Of a stretch of 46,147 nucleotides of DNA, positions 23,893 to 32,473 are shown piece after piece. Origin of the DNA: Oscillospiraceae bacterium (GTDB lineage Bacteria; Bacillota; Clostridia; Oscillospirales; Oscillospiraceae); the NCBI GenBank assembly GCA_017624715.1, contig JAGAMN010000029.1:1-46147 (forward strand). The letters run 5' to 3'. The notes under the pieces are model-generated. The model was not told the DNA's origin and searched no databases. It saw only the letters and a list, made by a program, of their open reading frames with translations. Positions within the stretch are counted from its first letter, which is position 1; every line of letters starts with the position of its first letter. A program made the position numbers and the translations under genes.

Positions 23893-25834
23893 AGTGGTAT
23901 CCTTTCTCCAATGCCTCAAATACACGAAGCAGCTCGCCTACACTCCAGGCCTGGGCAAAACAGCCCTGGGATGCGCCAGGATGCAAACCTTCGTAAATTT
24001 CCGGAAGCTGACCTACACAGCCTTCCCGGAGCGCAGCGCGCAAAGGCTCCAGCTGCCGATAGACCGTAGCCTTGGCTGCAGGGGAATTGTCATGGACTTT
24101 CAAATAGGCAAGGTAATACGCCCCCAGAGGGAAGGGCCACACCGTGCCCTGGTGGTACGCAAGATCCCGGTCCTTTTGGCAGCCGCCGTAGTTGGGCTTG
24201 AACTCCGGATCCTCAGAGCTCAAAGTCCGCAGACCCACGGGGGTATACAGATGCCTGTAAACGGTTTCCACCACCCGGCGCTCCTGGTCTTTTGTCAGCA
24301 TGCCAAATGGCATGGTCACCGCCCAGATCTGATTGCACCGCAGCTGCATATCCGCCGTCGTGCCGGAGATCACATCCTTCAGATAACCTTCCTTCTCCAA
24401 CCAGAATGTCTCCCGGAAGGATTCTGCCACCTGCTTTGCCAGGGCTTCATAGCTTTCCCCGGATTTACCGCACAGCGGTGCAAGCCGGGACATGACCATC
24501 AATGCATTATACCAATAGGCATTGATCTCCACCGGTTTTCCGTGACGGGGTGTAGGCAGGATGCCCTCCACGCATACATCCATCCAGGTGACCTGGTCCA
24601 TGCCCTGTCCCGCGCAGATCAAGCCGTCGGTATCCATGTGGATGCCGTGGCGAGTGCCTTTTTGATAGGCGGCAACGATCCGCTCCATTACAGGGAACGC
24701 TTCCTTCAGCAGAGCAATATCCTTTGTTCGCTGATAGTACAGCCAAATGCTGCCCACCAGCAGCAAAGCAGCATCCACCGTGTTGTACATGGGGGCGTTA
24801 TTTCCCTCCGGGAACAAATTGGGCACAAGACCGTCCTGCTCGTAAGCCAGGAAGGTCCGCAAAATACTGGCGGCGGTATCGTAATCTTCCCTTGCCAGGG
24901 TACAGCCCGGCAGAGCGATCATGGTATCTCTGCCCCAATCGCCAAAAAACGGGAAGCCTGCCAAAATCGTCTTGCCGCCGGTGGAATCCCGGTGGGCGAT
25001 GTAGTCCGCTGCCGCAGCCGCCAGCTGCCGGGCGATTTCGTTCTTAAAATTACCCTGCTTTTGCCGGGCTATTAAGCGCTTTTCCTGCTGGGCAAGGAGC
25101 TTCTCGCCGGTGGTGCGGATGCCCTTGTCGGAAAACAGGATCTCCAGATCCTCATTTTCTCCGGGGGCTACGGTAATGTATATCCGTCCGCCGGCAGATA
25201 CCAGACCGCTTGACCGGCGACCGTCTTTCACATCGTGGGCATAGTGCAGCCGCTGCCATTGGGTGGGAAATTTCTCCCATACACCATTGGTCTTAAATTG
25301 CATAGAAAGGCCATTGCCGGTAACCTTACCGGCGCTGAATGTGATCCGGTGCTTTTCCTGGGGCGGATTGCCCTTGGACGCAAACTGCATCCAGGGAGTG
25401 ACCTCCAGAACTGCCTGCTCTTTACTGCGGTTTTCCACAGTGTAGCACACTGCCGTGATATTCTTCTCAAAGCCCATGGCGCAACGGCGGGTGACGGTAA
25501 CGCCGCCAATCTCATAATGCCACACCGGGCCGTTTTCCCAGACAAAATCCGATAGCTGCAAATAGCCCTCTTCCGGGGTAGTGCCGTCAGCAAATTCCTG
25601 GGTGGAAAGAAACACCGTTTCCTTGCCCATCAGCTTTTCGGACAGCCGATGCACCAAATTCACCCGGTCATTGGGGGCAGTCCGGGCAGAAAGTAAAATG
25701 CCGTGGTCGTTCCGGGTGGCGGAAAAAGCCGCCGTCATGGAACAAAAACCACCCAGGCCGTTGGTCAGCAGGAAGCAGTTTTCCTGAGCCCGTTTCAGAT
25801 CGGCCATATCCTGTTTTCCGTATACAAATTTCAT
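23882..25834 (-). CDS. Amylo-alpha-1,6-glucosidase, glycogen debranching enzyme (GH133 type)
   Basis: This 650-residue protein has no signal peptide. The N-terminal GDE domain (to about residue 210) contains LLTNGLGGFCSMTAAF, matching the TNG.GG(Y/F) motif of the family. The C-terminal alpha/alpha-barrel domain (about 260-640) contains GDWGRDTMIALPG, DAALLLVGSIWLYY, EINAYWYNALMVM and HQGTVWPFPLGAYY, all signatures of archaeal-type debranching enzymes. It removes alpha-1,6 branch stubs from glycogen or branched maltodextrins in the cytoplasm. The ATG at 25834 has AGGTGA about 7 bases upstream. It overlaps the GH13 gene by 11 bp. A strong hairpin sits just ahead of its start. Confidence 0.92.
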   Translation of the reverse strand: MKFVYGKQDMADLKRAQENCFLLTNGLGGFCSMTAAFSATRNDHGILLSARTAPNDRVNLVHRLSEKLMGKETVFLSTQEFADGTTPEEGYLQLSDFVWENGPVWHYEIGGVTVTRRCAMGFEKNITAVCYTVENRSKEQAVLEVTPWMQFASKGNPPQEKHRITFSAGKVTGNGLSMQFKTNGVWEKFPTQWQRLHYAHDVKDGRRSSGLVSAGGRIYITVAPGENEDLEILFSDKGIRTTGEKLLAQQEKRLIARQKQGNFKNEIARQLAAAAADYIAHRDSTGGKTILAGFPFFGDWGRDTMIALPGCTLAREDYDTAASILRTFLAYEQDGLVPNLFPEGNNAPMYNTVDAALLLVGSIWLYYQRTKDIALLKEAFPVMERIVAAYQKGTRHGIHMDTDGLICAGQGMDQVTWMDVCVEGILPTPRHGKPVEINAYWYNALMVMSRLAPLCGKSGESYEALAKQVAESFRETFWLEKEGYLKDVISGTTADMQLRCNQIWAVTMPFGMLTKDQERRVVETVYRHLYTPVGLRTLSSEDPEFKPNYGGCQKDRDLAYHQGTVWPFPLGAYYLAYLKVHDNSPAAKATVYRQLEPLRAALREGCVGQLPEIYEGLHPGASQGCFAQAWSVGELLRVFEALEKGYHYET

Positions 25835-25857
25835 AATGATCACCTGTTGTTATCAAA

Positions 25858-25883
25858 CACGCCGCCAAAAATATGGCGGCGTG
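25858..25883 (-). terminator. GC-rich hairpin between TraX and debranching-enzyme genes
   Basis: A 9-bp perfect stem (CACGCCGCC / GGCGGCGTG) with an 8-nt loop is followed on the minus strand by TTTG. It lies 6 bases after the TraX stop and 24 bases before the debranching enzyme start. It could terminate or only attenuate readthrough. Confidence 0.75.
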
Positions 25884-25889
25884 AAATTT

Positions 25890-26663
25890 TCAAATCAAAA
25901 AGGTCGCAAAATAAGCAACCAGCAGCATTACAGGGTAGCAAAGCAGGTTGAAAACGCGGTTGCTCTCCCCTTTTTCTTCATTGTAAAAATGGATCGTTAG
26001 CGCACTGATGGGCGCGGTCAGATAGAGCATGGAGAACACCACGCCCAAAGCCGACATGATGGCGCAGACCATCGTTCGCATGGGCTTTCCGTGCATAAAC
26101 CAGGCCGTTGCGATCAGCACGATAGTAAATGTGCCGTGCTCAATACGCAGCATGCCGCACCACAAAATTGCCGCCAGGGTAACGATGATGTTGATAAAGA
26201 TATTCTTGGCAGATTTCTCGCCGTAGTAGCGATAAAACCACAGCAAGATCAACCCAAGCACCAGGGCAAACACCGGGTTCCGGGTGCTTGTGACAAAGAA
26301 GCCGCCACCCATGGCCAGATTATAGGGGATCTCGCTGACCAGAGCAACCAAAGCTACCCGGCCCAAATATTTGGCAAAATTCGAGGTGTGGAAGAAGCCT
26401 TCCACCAGCAAAAAGGCGAAGATCGGCACCGCACAGGCTTCCAATGCCTGCATGATCAGGGAAACCGTAGCCAGTACCATTGTCTCATTTGAGCCCTGCA
26501 GCGCTTCCAGAAGCTGCTGCCCGGTAACACCCCGTAAATTCAGCATGCCGTTTTGAATCACTGCTCTGGCCACAACGCCCAGCAGCAAAAACAGATATCC
26601 CCAACCCCGCAGTGCCGCTGCGGATAAGCCTCGGGTAGGTCTTTGTTCATTGAGTCTTTCCAT
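25890..26663 (-). CDS. TraX-family membrane protein (putative acyltransferase)
   Basis: This 257-residue protein has about 7 membrane segments. The central stretch FAFLLVEGFFHTSNFAKYLG, followed by R and VALVALVSEIPYNLAMGGG, is the TraX family signature. In F-plasmid TraX the protein N-acetylates pilin. Chromosomal Firmicutes members have no known substrate, and no conjugation gene is nearby. The ATG at 26663 is preferred over 26669 because AAAGGA is 7 bases upstream. It lies inside the starch locus between the amylase lipoprotein and the debranching enzyme, with hairpins on both sides, so a link to starch use is uncertain. Confidence 0.85.
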   Translation of the reverse strand: MERLNEQRPTRGLSAAALRGWGYLFLLLGVVARAVIQNGMLNLRGVTGQQLLEALQGSNETMVLATVSLIMQALEACAVPIFAFLLVEGFFHTSNFAKYLGRVALVALVSEIPYNLAMGGGFFVTSTRNPVFALVLGLILLWFYRYYGEKSAKNIFINIIVTLAAILWCGMLRIEHGTFTIVLIATAWFMHGKPMRTMVCAIMSALGVVFSMLYLTAPISALTIHFYNEEKGESNRVFNLLCYPVMLLVAYFATFLI

Positions 26664-26691
26664 GGACATTTCCTTTCTTCGCCAGGGTTGT

Positions 26692-26721
26692 CCCTGCAGC
26701 CCGGGAAACCGAGCTGCAGGG
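26692..26721 (-). terminator. Hairpin between amylase and TraX genes
   Basis: A 13-bp stem with one G-U pair (CCCTGCAGCTCGG / CCGGGCTGCAGGG on the minus strand) and a 4-nt loop lies 8 bases after the amylase stop. No U tract follows, so it may act as an mRNA 3'-end stabiliser. Confidence 0.6.
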
Positions 26722-26729
26722 TAAGTATC

Positions 26730-28367
26730 TTATTGCGGAAGCAAAACAGCTACGCCGTAGGCAGGCAGGTTCAGATCACTGCCATTCATGGTAATGGCTT
26801 CGCCGTTGGCAGACAGAGACGCCACCAGCTTCCAGTCCGCGTAGCCGGACAGATCCACCTTAGCCGCATTTTCATCGATATTCATCAAAATAATGCAGTT
26901 TTCCTCCCCCCAGGTCTTCCGCTGGGCGCTGACACAGCCGATATTCAAAGCCGTTTCCGCGGTAGTTCTTCCGTGGGAGATCACCGGAAGTGCCTGGCGG
27001 ATGGCCACAGCCTGGCGGTAGTAGTTGTAAATAGAGCTGTCGGAGTCTTTCTGTTCCGCCAAACTTCCGTAGGGATAGGACGCAGGCACATCACATTCCG
27101 GTGGCGGATTGGTTGTGCCGTTGTTGCGTTCAGCGTTCCAGTACATGGGTGCCCGTTTGGAGGGGTCATTGCCCGCACCTACCATGCCGATCTCCTCGCC
27201 ATAGTAGATAAAGGCGCTGCCGCTCATAAACAGGTTCATCGCACCGGCCAGCTTGATCTTATTTTCATCCCTGCCCACAAAGCCGGCGATCCGGCCTACA
27301 TCGTGGTTGGAAAGAAAAGGTGCATCAATATAGTCTGGGTTATTGGTCAGGTATGCCTTGTCCGCTTTTTCCAGGGCGGTGGCATAGGTAGACACCACAC
27401 CGGGCTGGCCTGCACCCCGCAGAACGGAGATGATCTTGCCGTTGCTGTTGCCGAAGGCATAGTTGAAAATGCCGGTAAAACCGCTCTTGTAGTATTCGGT
27501 GATCTGGCTAAAGCTATCCCAGACCTCGGCTACCATGTAGCAATCCGGCTTGATGGAAGTAGCAGTAGTTTGCAGCCAGTTCAGAACCTCAATGTTGGGA
27601 TCTGTCATGCCGGTGTAGAATTCCTTGGCCGCATCCACACGGAAACCGGCCACGCCCTTATTTAGCCAAAATTCCATAATGGCCTTGACCTCACTGCGGA
27701 CAGCCTCGCTTCCCCAGTTTAAGTCGGGCATTTGGTAGTCGAAGACACCTTCATAGTACCAATCCGTGCCGTTAACGATCCGATTGGAGGACTTCTTTTC
27801 CTTAGAGAAATAGTAGTAGTCCAGGTATTTGCACTCTTCTGCCTTGGGCTCAGCGCCAGCCGGCAAGGATTGCAGATAGGAAACAGCTTCCTTGAACCAG
27901 GGATGCTCTGAGCCGGTGTGATTCACCACAAGATCCAGAATCACATGGATATCCCGCTTTTGGCACTCTGCCATGAGAGCATCGAAATCCTCCATGGTGC
28001 CGTAAGCCGGATCGATGGCATAGTAATCGTGGACATTGTACTTATGGTAAGTGGAGCTGGGATGGATGGGCATAAACCAAATGCCGTTAACCCCCAGTTC
28101 CTGCAAATAATCCAATTGGGAGATCACACCCTGAATATCGCCGATCCCGTCTCCGTCCGAATCGCAGAAGGAGTAGATAAACAGCTCATACCATGTGCGA
28201 TAATTGTCGTCCGGGCTTGTGCCCAGCGTCTTGATCTGCTGAAGTGCTTTTTCTGTCAATTCCGCCCCCGATGACTCGGGGGCGGTGGTTGATTCAGGGA
28301 CGCAGCCCACAAGAAGCAATCCGATCAGCAGCAGACATACGATCCGTATTCCGCGCTTCATAGGCAT
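26730..28367 (-). CDS. Surface alpha-amylase-family lipoprotein (GH13)
   Basis: This 545-residue protein has a lipoprotein signal (CLLLIGLLLVGC, lipidated Cys22), so the enzyme is tethered outside the membrane. The GH13 barrel is complete: DLVVNHTG, GFRVDAAK with Asp245, MVAEVWD with Glu281 and SNHDVGR with Asp356. It lacks the C-terminal carbohydrate-binding modules of large amylases. It should cut starch or glycogen fragments to maltodextrins for MalE. It lies 78 bp after malG on the same strand. The start is either ATG 28367 or ATG 28361, with no strong ribosome binding site. Neopullulanase-like specificity is possible. Confidence 0.9.
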   Translation of the reverse strand: MPMKRGIRIVCLLLIGLLLVGCVPESTTAPESSGAELTEKALQQIKTLGTSPDDNYRTWYELFIYSFCDSDGDGIGDIQGVISQLDYLQELGVNGIWFMPIHPSSTYHKYNVHDYYAIDPAYGTMEDFDALMAECQKRDIHVILDLVVNHTGSEHPWFKEAVSYLQSLPAGAEPKAEECKYLDYYYFSKEKKSSNRIVNGTDWYYEGVFDYQMPDLNWGSEAVRSEVKAIMEFWLNKGVAGFRVDAAKEFYTGMTDPNIEVLNWLQTTATSIKPDCYMVAEVWDSFSQITEYYKSGFTGIFNYAFGNSNGKIISVLRGAGQPGVVSTYATALEKADKAYLTNNPDYIDAPFLSNHDVGRIAGFVGRDENKIKLAGAMNLFMSGSAFIYYGEEIGMVGAGNDPSKRAPMYWNAERNNGTTNPPPECDVPASYPYGSLAEQKDSDSSIYNYYRQAVAIRQALPVISHGRTTAETALNIGCVSAQRKTWGEENCIILMNIDENAAKVDLSGYADWKLVASLSANGEAITMNGSDLNLPAYGVAVLLPQ

Positions 28368-28370
28368 TAA

Positions 28371-28404
28371 GCAGTGAGGATTCGAGCCTCGACAGCCCCA
28401 CTGC
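28371..28404. other. Nested hairpin between malG and amylase genes
   Basis: An outer 6-bp stem GCAGTG/CACTGC encloses a GAGG/CCTC stem (28376-28390). It lies just before the amylase start codon and could limit its translation. No U tract. Confidence 0.35.
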
Positions 28405-28445
28405 GGTCCTTTCGTTTGTATTTTTCTTTATCTTCCTTGTCTTGC

Positions 28446-29333
28446 TTAACCCTTAACGCTGCCGCTCATAGCTTCCTGGTAGAACTTCTGCGTAATCAGG
28501 AACAGTACGGAGATAGGGATGGCCACCAGCACAGCACCGGCGCAGAACCGGACATACCAGGTGTCCACATATTCCTTCTCCAGCATGCTGAACAGGCCGA
28601 TGGAAACGGTGAAGTACTTTGCGTTGGCACGGGCAATAACCTTAGCGAACACGAAGTCCACCCAGGGACCCATAAAGGAAGTGATGACCTGATACACGAT
28701 CATGGGCTTACACAGGGGCAGGGTGATCTTGGTGAAGGTCTGCCAACGGGTAGCGCCGTCCAGGTAAGCCGCCTCGTCCAGAGCCTTGGGAATGGTATCC
28801 ATGTAGCCCTTCATGACGAAGAAGCCGGTACCGGCGCCGGAGGAGAAGCAGATGATCATTGCCAAGGGGATCTTGTCGCCCTCGGTCAGGCCCAGGGCCT
28901 TCAGTAGGAAGTAAACCGCCATCATGGACATAAAGCCGGGGAACAGATTGATGACCATGGCCATGTTCATGTAAGCCTTACGCATCTTCCACTTCACCCG
29001 GCTGAGGCTGTAGGATACTGCCAGCACAAAGAAGGTAGAAATGATGCAGCTGCAGGTAGCGATGAACAGCGTGTTCATAAACATTCTGGGGAAGTTCAGA
29101 ACATTAAAATCCGTAAACAGCGCAACATAGTTTTCAACGGTGTATGCTTCCGGGAAGAACTTTGTGGTAAACTGACCGGGACCCGGACGGAAGCTGTGCA
29201 GCACCAGGTACACAAAGGGAATGACCCAAACCAAGCAGATGATGGTCAGAAAAACATAGCTGGCCACATCGGTTGCGATCCGGCGTGCACGCATGCCGCC
29301 GCGAATCTTAACAGGAGCACTATTCTTAGCCAT
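28446..29333 (-). CDS. malG: Maltodextrin ABC transporter permease MalG
   Basis: This 295-residue protein has six membrane segments and the ABC permease EAA loop (DEAAYLDGATRWQTFTKITL, then PLCKP), which docks on the ATPase. The N-terminal order (VWVIPFVYLVLHSFRP) and overall length match MalG-type sugar permeases. It pairs with MalF to pass maltodextrin delivered by MalE. Its ATG at 29333 overlaps the malF stop by one base (TAATG), so the two are translationally coupled. No ATPase subunit gene is present in the window, as is usual for clostridial sugar importers that share one MsmX-type ATPase. Confidence 0.92.
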   Translation of the reverse strand: MAKNSAPVKIRGGMRARRIATDVASYVFLTIICLVWVIPFVYLVLHSFRPGPGQFTTKFFPEAYTVENYVALFTDFNVLNFPRMFMNTLFIATCSCIISTFFVLAVSYSLSRVKWKMRKAYMNMAMVINLFPGFMSMMAVYFLLKALGLTEGDKIPLAMIICFSSGAGTGFFVMKGYMDTIPKALDEAAYLDGATRWQTFTKITLPLCKPMIVYQVITSFMGPWVDFVFAKVIARANAKYFTVSIGLFSMLEKEYVDTWYVRFCAGAVLVAIPISVLFLITQKFYQEAMSGSVKG

Positions 29334-30730
29334 TATTTGAAGCCCTCCTCATTCTTATAAGATCCGCTGCTGCGGTAAGTGATCAGCGATACCACGCTCA
29401 AAACAAGGAACGTCAGAATGCCGATCACCGCGGCCACATCGTACTTCTGCTGATCCACCGACAGCTTATACAGCCAGGTAACCAACAGATCTGTGTCGCC
29501 TGCGGTATTGCCCACACCTACGGGGTCGCCGCGGGTAAACAGATAAATTACGTTAAAGTTGTTGATATTGCCCGTGAACTGGGTGATCATGTAGGGTGTC
29601 ATCACGAAGATCATGTAGGGCAGGGTGATCTTGCGGAACTGCTGGAAGGCATTGGCACCGTCGATTCGGGCAGCCTCATACTGCTCCGCAGGAATGTTCT
29701 TCAAAATACCGGTCACCTGCATCACGGTATAGGGAATACCAACCCACAGGTTCACCACAATGACCAGGATTCTTGCCCAAGTTGCATTGGACAGGAAGGG
29801 CAGTGTCGCATCTTTCGCTAGGAACCCCCAGTTTTGCAGCATCTGATTGACGATACCGCGCTCCAGGAACATATTGCGGATGATCATCAGGGAAACGAAC
29901 TGGGGTACAGCAATGGTCAAAGACAGGACGCCACGCCACAGGCCCTTGCACTTGATGGTGGGGCGGTTGATGATCATGGCCAGGAAGGTGCCCAGGAAGA
30001 AGTTCAGGAAGGTGGCAAAGAATGCCCAGATCAGAGTCCAGATCAGAACATCCATAAACTGCTTGCCGATGATGCTGCCGCTGTCAAAGATAGACACGAA
30101 ATTCTTAACGCCCACCCAGTCAAAGAGCACCAGGTGATCGCCGACCTTGGAGTAATTGGTAAATGCCATGCACATCATGTACAGCAAAGGAATGACAGTA
30201 AAAATGAGCAGGCACAGGAAAGGCGGAGTCATAAGGAGCTTGTGGATATTGCCGTCAAACAGGGACTTTACATCATCCACAATGCCAGGCACTTTTTTGC
30301 CCTGGCGCTTCAAGCACAAAGCCTGGTAGCCGCTGCGCACAGAGGCCCGCCAGAACAGAACCAGCGCCACAAGAATACATACGGTAGCAACGCCATACAG
30401 CAAAATCAGGTTAGACTGATCACCGATGACGTACTTATAAATCATTTCTTCCTCATCCCAGATTTCCTGCATAGGACGGTCACCCAGGCCGGGAAGCATG
30501 GAAAGCCAGTGAATTCCTCCCTCGGGAAGGAACATAAATACAATAACTGCAACCTCAATCAGTAGGAACAGCAGACCCTTGATGAACTGGCCTGCTAAGA
30601 TGTTTCCTAAGCCCATAACCAGGCAGGAAAGCCACACCATGGGACCGCCGTTTTTCAATGCGCTGCCCAGAGAGCCGGACTTGCCGGGTTTTCTGTGAGC
30701 AGCAGCGGTTTTGGCAAGAGAATTGGACAT
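29333..30730 (-). CDS. malF: Maltodextrin ABC transporter permease MalF, with extended N-terminus
   Basis: This 465-residue protein has the standard permease core from about residue 165 on: PPFLCLLIFTVIPLLYMM, then an EAA loop with EAARIDGANAFQQFRKITLP. Before it lies an extra segment of about 160 residues with two or three membrane segments (LVMGLGNILAGQFIKGLLFL and ILLYGVATVCILVALVLFW), not found in minimal sugar permeases. The ATG at 30730 follows a strong hairpin that separates it from malE. It functions with MalG and MalE. Confidence 0.92.
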   Translation of the reverse strand: MSNSLAKTAAAHRKPGKSGSLGSALKNGGPMVWLSCLVMGLGNILAGQFIKGLLFLLIEVAVIVFMFLPEGGIHWLSMLPGLGDRPMQEIWDEEEMIYKYVIGDQSNLILLYGVATVCILVALVLFWRASVRSGYQALCLKRQGKKVPGIVDDVKSLFDGNIHKLLMTPPFLCLLIFTVIPLLYMMCMAFTNYSKVGDHLVLFDWVGVKNFVSIFDSGSIIGKQFMDVLIWTLIWAFFATFLNFFLGTFLAMIINRPTIKCKGLWRGVLSLTIAVPQFVSLMIIRNMFLERGIVNQMLQNWGFLAKDATLPFLSNATWARILVIVVNLWVGIPYTVMQVTGILKNIPAEQYEAARIDGANAFQQFRKITLPYMIFVMTPYMITQFTGNINNFNVIYLFTRGDPVGVGNTAGDTDLLVTWLYKLSVDQQKYDVAAVIGILTFLVLSVVSLITYRSSGSYKNEEGFK

Positions 30731-30761
30731 CTTGCTCTCCCCCTTTTACTAAGTTTGAAAA

Positions 30762-30790
30762 GGCGGCGGCCAGAGCTCCTGGCCGCCGCC
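30762..30790 (-). terminator. Intercistronic terminator/attenuator between malE and malF
   Basis: A 12-bp perfect GC-rich stem (GGCGGCGGCCAG / CTGGCCGCCGCC) with a 5-nt loop is followed by TTTT. It lies between the binding-protein and permease genes, where partial termination or 3'-end protection would give excess MalE. Confidence 0.88.
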
Positions 30791-30825
30791 AGATGTTTGC
30801 TTCTAAGCGGAGTTTAGCTTACGGA

Positions 30826-32061
30826 TTACAGACCGGTGTTGTTAATGGCAGTGTTCCAAGCCTCGGTCTTCTCAGCAGCGTTGTCAACAGTGACTTCCTT
30901 ATTGGCCAGGCCCTTGCCCATGGACTCAGCGTTGGACCAGTAACCGCCCATCTCGGGGATGGAAGGCTGGATCTTGGAAGTGTTGGAGAAGGTAGCTTCC
31001 TGAGCAACAGCAGCAACGTTCTTGGAGAAGGTCTCGCCCTTCAGCAGGGTGGTGTTGCAGGGAACCACGTCGCCGTTACGCATATTGTAGTGCAGCTCCT
31101 GAGCCTCAGCAGAGCCCATGAATGCAGCCAGCTGGTAAGCAGCCTTCAGGTGCTTGGAGTTGGGGTTGACGCCCAAAGCCTTGGAGCCGGCGAAGCTCAT
31201 CAGCTGCTTGGAAGCGCCGTCGATGGTGATGCAGGGCAGCTGAGCAGCACCGAAGTTCTCGCCCAGAGCGGCCTGAACCTTGGAAGCATCCCAAGTGCCG
31301 GAGAAGATAGCGCCGACCTTGCCGTTACGCAGATCGTCCAGACCGGAGCCGTTGGCATCGTCAACCAGCTTGCCGCTGGCGATAGCGCTGGCCAGGTACT
31401 TGGTAGCAGCAGCACCGTTGGCACCGCCGAACTTGATGCCTTCGGAACCCTTGGTGCCGTCGCCGAACATGGTGCCGCCGTTAGCAAAGTAGAAAGCGGG
31501 CAGATACCAGGTGTTGGTGATGGGGAAAGCAACAGCCTTCTTAGCCATCATAGCATCCAGAGACTTGATGTCCTCTTCGGTGTAGACGGACTTGTCGTAG
31601 TACATGAACCAGGTGTTGATAGCGTAGGGAACGCCGTAGACGGAGCCGTTAGCGGTGACAGTACCGACCATGTGCTCGGAGTTGTCAGCCTTGACCTGCT
31701 CCAGCTGAGCGCCGCCCAGCTTTGCGATAGCGCCAGCCTGGATCAGAGTGCCCAGCTGGTCGTTAGCAAACATGTAAACGTCAGCAGCGGTGGAAGGATC
31801 CTGAGTGACCTTGGTGCCAGCGTCGCCCTCGGAGCAAACGCCAAAGTTCCAAGTAATGTCATACTCGGGGTGAGCTTCTGCGAACTTATCGCAGATGGCC
31901 TTCAGGTAGCTGTTGCCTTCCTTCTGGTCTTCGCTGGGGCCCCAGACGGTCAGGGTGATCTTCTCGGGACCTTCAGAGCCGGCTTCGGGAGCGGGCTGGC
32001 AGGCGGCGAGCATACCGATGACCATCATAGCAGCCAGAAGCATTGCAATGATCTTCTTCAT
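30826..32061 (-). CDS. malE: Maltodextrin-binding lipoprotein MalE
   Basis: This 411-residue protein has a lipoprotein signal (MKKIIAMLLAAMMVIGMLAA with Cys21). The periplasmic-binding fold has ITLTVWGPSED, FAEAHPEYDITW, YGVPYAINTWFMYYDKS and GAIFSGTWDAS, all typical of MalE/MdxE-type binding proteins. It catches maltodextrins and passes them to MalFG. The strong ribosome binding site AGGAGG lies 8 bases upstream of the start at 32061. It is the first gene of the operon, with a structured leader upstream and a hairpin after it. Confidence 0.92.
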   Translation of the reverse strand: MKKIIAMLLAAMMVIGMLAACQPAPEAGSEGPEKITLTVWGPSEDQKEGNSYLKAICDKFAEAHPEYDITWNFGVCSEGDAGTKVTQDPSTAADVYMFANDQLGTLIQAGAIAKLGGAQLEQVKADNSEHMVGTVTANGSVYGVPYAINTWFMYYDKSVYTEEDIKSLDAMMAKKAVAFPITNTWYLPAFYFANGGTMFGDGTKGSEGIKFGGANGAAATKYLASAIASGKLVDDANGSGLDDLRNGKVGAIFSGTWDASKVQAALGENFGAAQLPCITIDGASKQLMSFAGSKALGVNPNSKHLKAAYQLAAFMGSAEAQELHYNMRNGDVVPCNTTLLKGETFSKNVAAVAQEATFSNTSKIQPSIPEMGGYWSNAESMGKGLANKEVTVDNAAEKTEAWNTAINNTGL

Positions 32062-32281
32062 TTTGTTTTCCTCCTATATTGTGAGTAATTGATGTATGCT
32101 TACAGTCTTTGACTGTGAAAGCCAAAAGTGCATCATGTTCTCGTTCCGAGAACATGAAAAAAGGGATCCCTTTTTCAGGCACGATGTCGATATTGGTTTA
32201 CCGATTGCGCACCCACAAGGCTAGCAGCCGCTTTTTCCGCGGCTGCTTAAATATAATACATCGTATTTTACGATTTTGCAC
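32062..32281 (-). promoter_or_regulatory. malE: malE promoter and multi-hairpin leader
   Basis: The best -10 candidate on the minus strand is TATTAT (32253-32258). The -35 (GTGCAA, 32276-32281, 17-bp spacer) is poor, which suggests control by an activator or repressor. The spacer holds an inverted repeat ATCGTA-N3-TACGAT (32260-32274), an operator-like site. The leader of about 185 nt contains four more inverted repeats: 32223-32247 (9-bp GC-rich stem), 32158-32175 (AAAAAGGGATCCCTTTTT, terminator-like), 32134-32156 (10-bp stem) and 32102-32116 (6-bp stem). No gene is seen in 32062-32416. Confidence 0.6.
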
Positions 32282-32416
32282 TACTTTTCTTTTGCCATTT
32301 CGCATATTCTACTTTCCGCACAATTCAGAAAACCGCCATTTGTGCAACTTGTCCGTATTTCTTCCAGATATTAGGACAATCGCTTGCGCAAATGCATTTT
32401 TCTCCCTTTTCTTCCA

Positions 32417-32445
32417 TTGCGAAACCTACAAAAAACTGTTATAAT
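32417..32445 (+). promoter_or_regulatory. Sigma-A promoter for the MoxR-VWA operon
   Basis: TTGCGA (32417-32422), a 17-bp spacer and a perfect TATAAT (32440-32445) lie 28 bp before the MoxR start codon. It is divergent from malE. Confidence 0.85.
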
Positions 32446-32473
32446 AAAACAAAAAACACATGTGAGGTATGTT

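Noticed and set aside
28376-28390. A GAGG/CCTC stem with a 7-base loop containing TCGA, resembling a tRNA T-arm.
   Set aside because: No acceptor, anticodon or D-arm can be built around it, so it is only a small hairpin.
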